Shown here one piece after another: positions 21,788 through 22,178 of a stretch of 22,178 bases of DNA (position 1 is its first letter; each line of letters opens with the position of its first letter). Source of the stretch: a virus; IMG/VR virus record IMGVR_UViG_3300031951_001321, positions 1-22,178 of that record; one strand, 5' to 3'. Position numbers and translations under genes: made by a program. The notes beneath the pieces were generated by a model. That model searched no databases. It had not been told where the DNA came from and saw only the letters and a list, made by a program, of their open reading frames with translations.

Positions 21788-22178
21788 TTATTTCTTAACT
21801 TTTTTGTTTACAGAAAAAATAGATTTGTCAAACCCAATCAATCCATATTCATTACTTCCAATTCTTTGATAAGAAAATCTTAAAATATCATTCTTTTTGT
21901 TTTGAAGTGATAAGTTGATTTTGTAAGTGCCTTGGTTTAATTCTTTGTTAACTCCAATTTCGCCACCAAGTAACGCCCGAAACAATAACTCTTTTTTTTG
22001 TACTTCTTGCTTTCGTTCTTTGGTTTCCCAATCGATTTGCATCGTTTCAATAGTTCCACGTGTCAAACCGTAAACGTCAATTTTAACCGTATCATTGTCA
22101 ATTTTTCGCTCAAAGTAATTAATCGCTATTGCATTACTATACGCTTCTTTTAATTCTTTGTCATCCAATAAAACCAAA
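21788..22178 (-). CDS. Unrecognised protein, C-terminal 129 residues (runs off the right edge)
   Basis: An open frame of 129 codons from the edge to a TAA at 21788-21790. The true start lies outside the window: the first codon here, TTG, is only the first in-frame codon available and is probably not a start. The visible part begins VLLDDKELKEAYSNAIAI, continues with alternating hydrophobic strands (DTVKIDVYGL, NQGTYKINLSLQN, DILRFSYQRIG), and ends in a Lys-rich FSVNKKVKK. I recognise no family. It is followed by a terminator and lies upstream of the virion promoter, so it belongs to a separate or preceding transcription unit (terminase and portal genes would be expected further right). Confidence 0.5.
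   Translation of the reverse strand, partial: LVLLDDKELKEAYSNAIAINYFERKIDNDTVKIDVYGLTRGTIETMQIDWETKERKQEVQKKELLFRALLGGEIGVNKELNQGTYKINLSLQNKKNDILRFSYQRIGSNEYGLIGFDKSIFSVNKKVKK

Noticed and set aside
22175-22177. TTG at the right edge as the start of the last gene
   Set aside because: The frame is open to the edge, so TTG is simply the first codon present; the real start is outside.
1-22178. tRNA genes, CRISPR arrays, IS elements, integrase or lysis genes
   Set aside because: I found no cloverleaf, no repeat-spacer pattern, no transposase motif, no integrase or holin/endolysin-like ORF in the window. Lysis genes may be elsewhere in the phage.

Overview
The window is a block of bacteriophage (or prophage) genome from an AT-rich Bacteroidota host, most likely a Flavobacterium-type bacterium. 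The evidence is the strongly AT-rich, A/T-ending codon use, the near absence of Shine-Dalgarno sequences, and promoters that match the Bacteroidota form (TTG or TTTG, 17-23 bases, TAnnTTTG) instead of -35/-10. No host gene, tRNA, rRNA, IS element or attachment site is visible, so the sequence does not say whether this is a free phage or an integrated prophage. Every gene lies on the minus strand, so transcription runs from high to low coordinates.

Right edge (21788-22178): the 3' end of an unrecognised gene, closed by a clear intrinsic terminator (21691-21725). A Bacteroidota-type promoter (21664-21692) directly abuts it and starts the virion operon.

Virion operon (about 21660 down to 4581): a contractile-tailed (myovirus) particle with a lambda-like head and a Mu-like tail. 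Head: S49 prohead protease/scaffold, decoration protein carrying a large insert, lambda gpE-type major capsid protein, a small unknown protein, head closure and tail completion proteins. Tail: sheath (Mu gpL), tube (gpM), tail assembly chaperone with an extension ORF in the -1 frame (a programmed frameshift), tape measure, then baseplate gp46-, gp47- and gp48-like proteins, two tandem fibre proteins sharing an N-terminal module, a basic gpZ-like protein, and last gpN-, gpP- and gp45-like hub and spike proteins. The N-P-45 block lies after the fibres, unlike the order in Mu. A hairpin terminator sits inside this run, between gpN and gpP. The operon ends at a strong terminator at 4515-4553.

Early/DNA metabolism operon (4443 down to the left edge): an excellent promoter (TTTG-N19-TACTTTTG) whose spacer and -7 box are covered by a perfect 10+1+10 palindrome, a likely operator. 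It drives two small unknown proteins, an HTH protein, a 51-residue protein, a DUF1351-like coiled-coil protein with an internal repeat, a RecT-like annealing protein, a small beta-type protein, a YqaJ-like PD-(D/E)XK exonuclease and an SNF2/DEAD-like helicase that runs off the edge. Exonuclease, annealing protein and helicase together make a phage recombination/replication module.

Genes are tightly packed, with many TAATG and ATGA stop/start overlaps suggesting translational coupling. No lysis genes, terminase, portal, integrase or polymerase lie inside the window.
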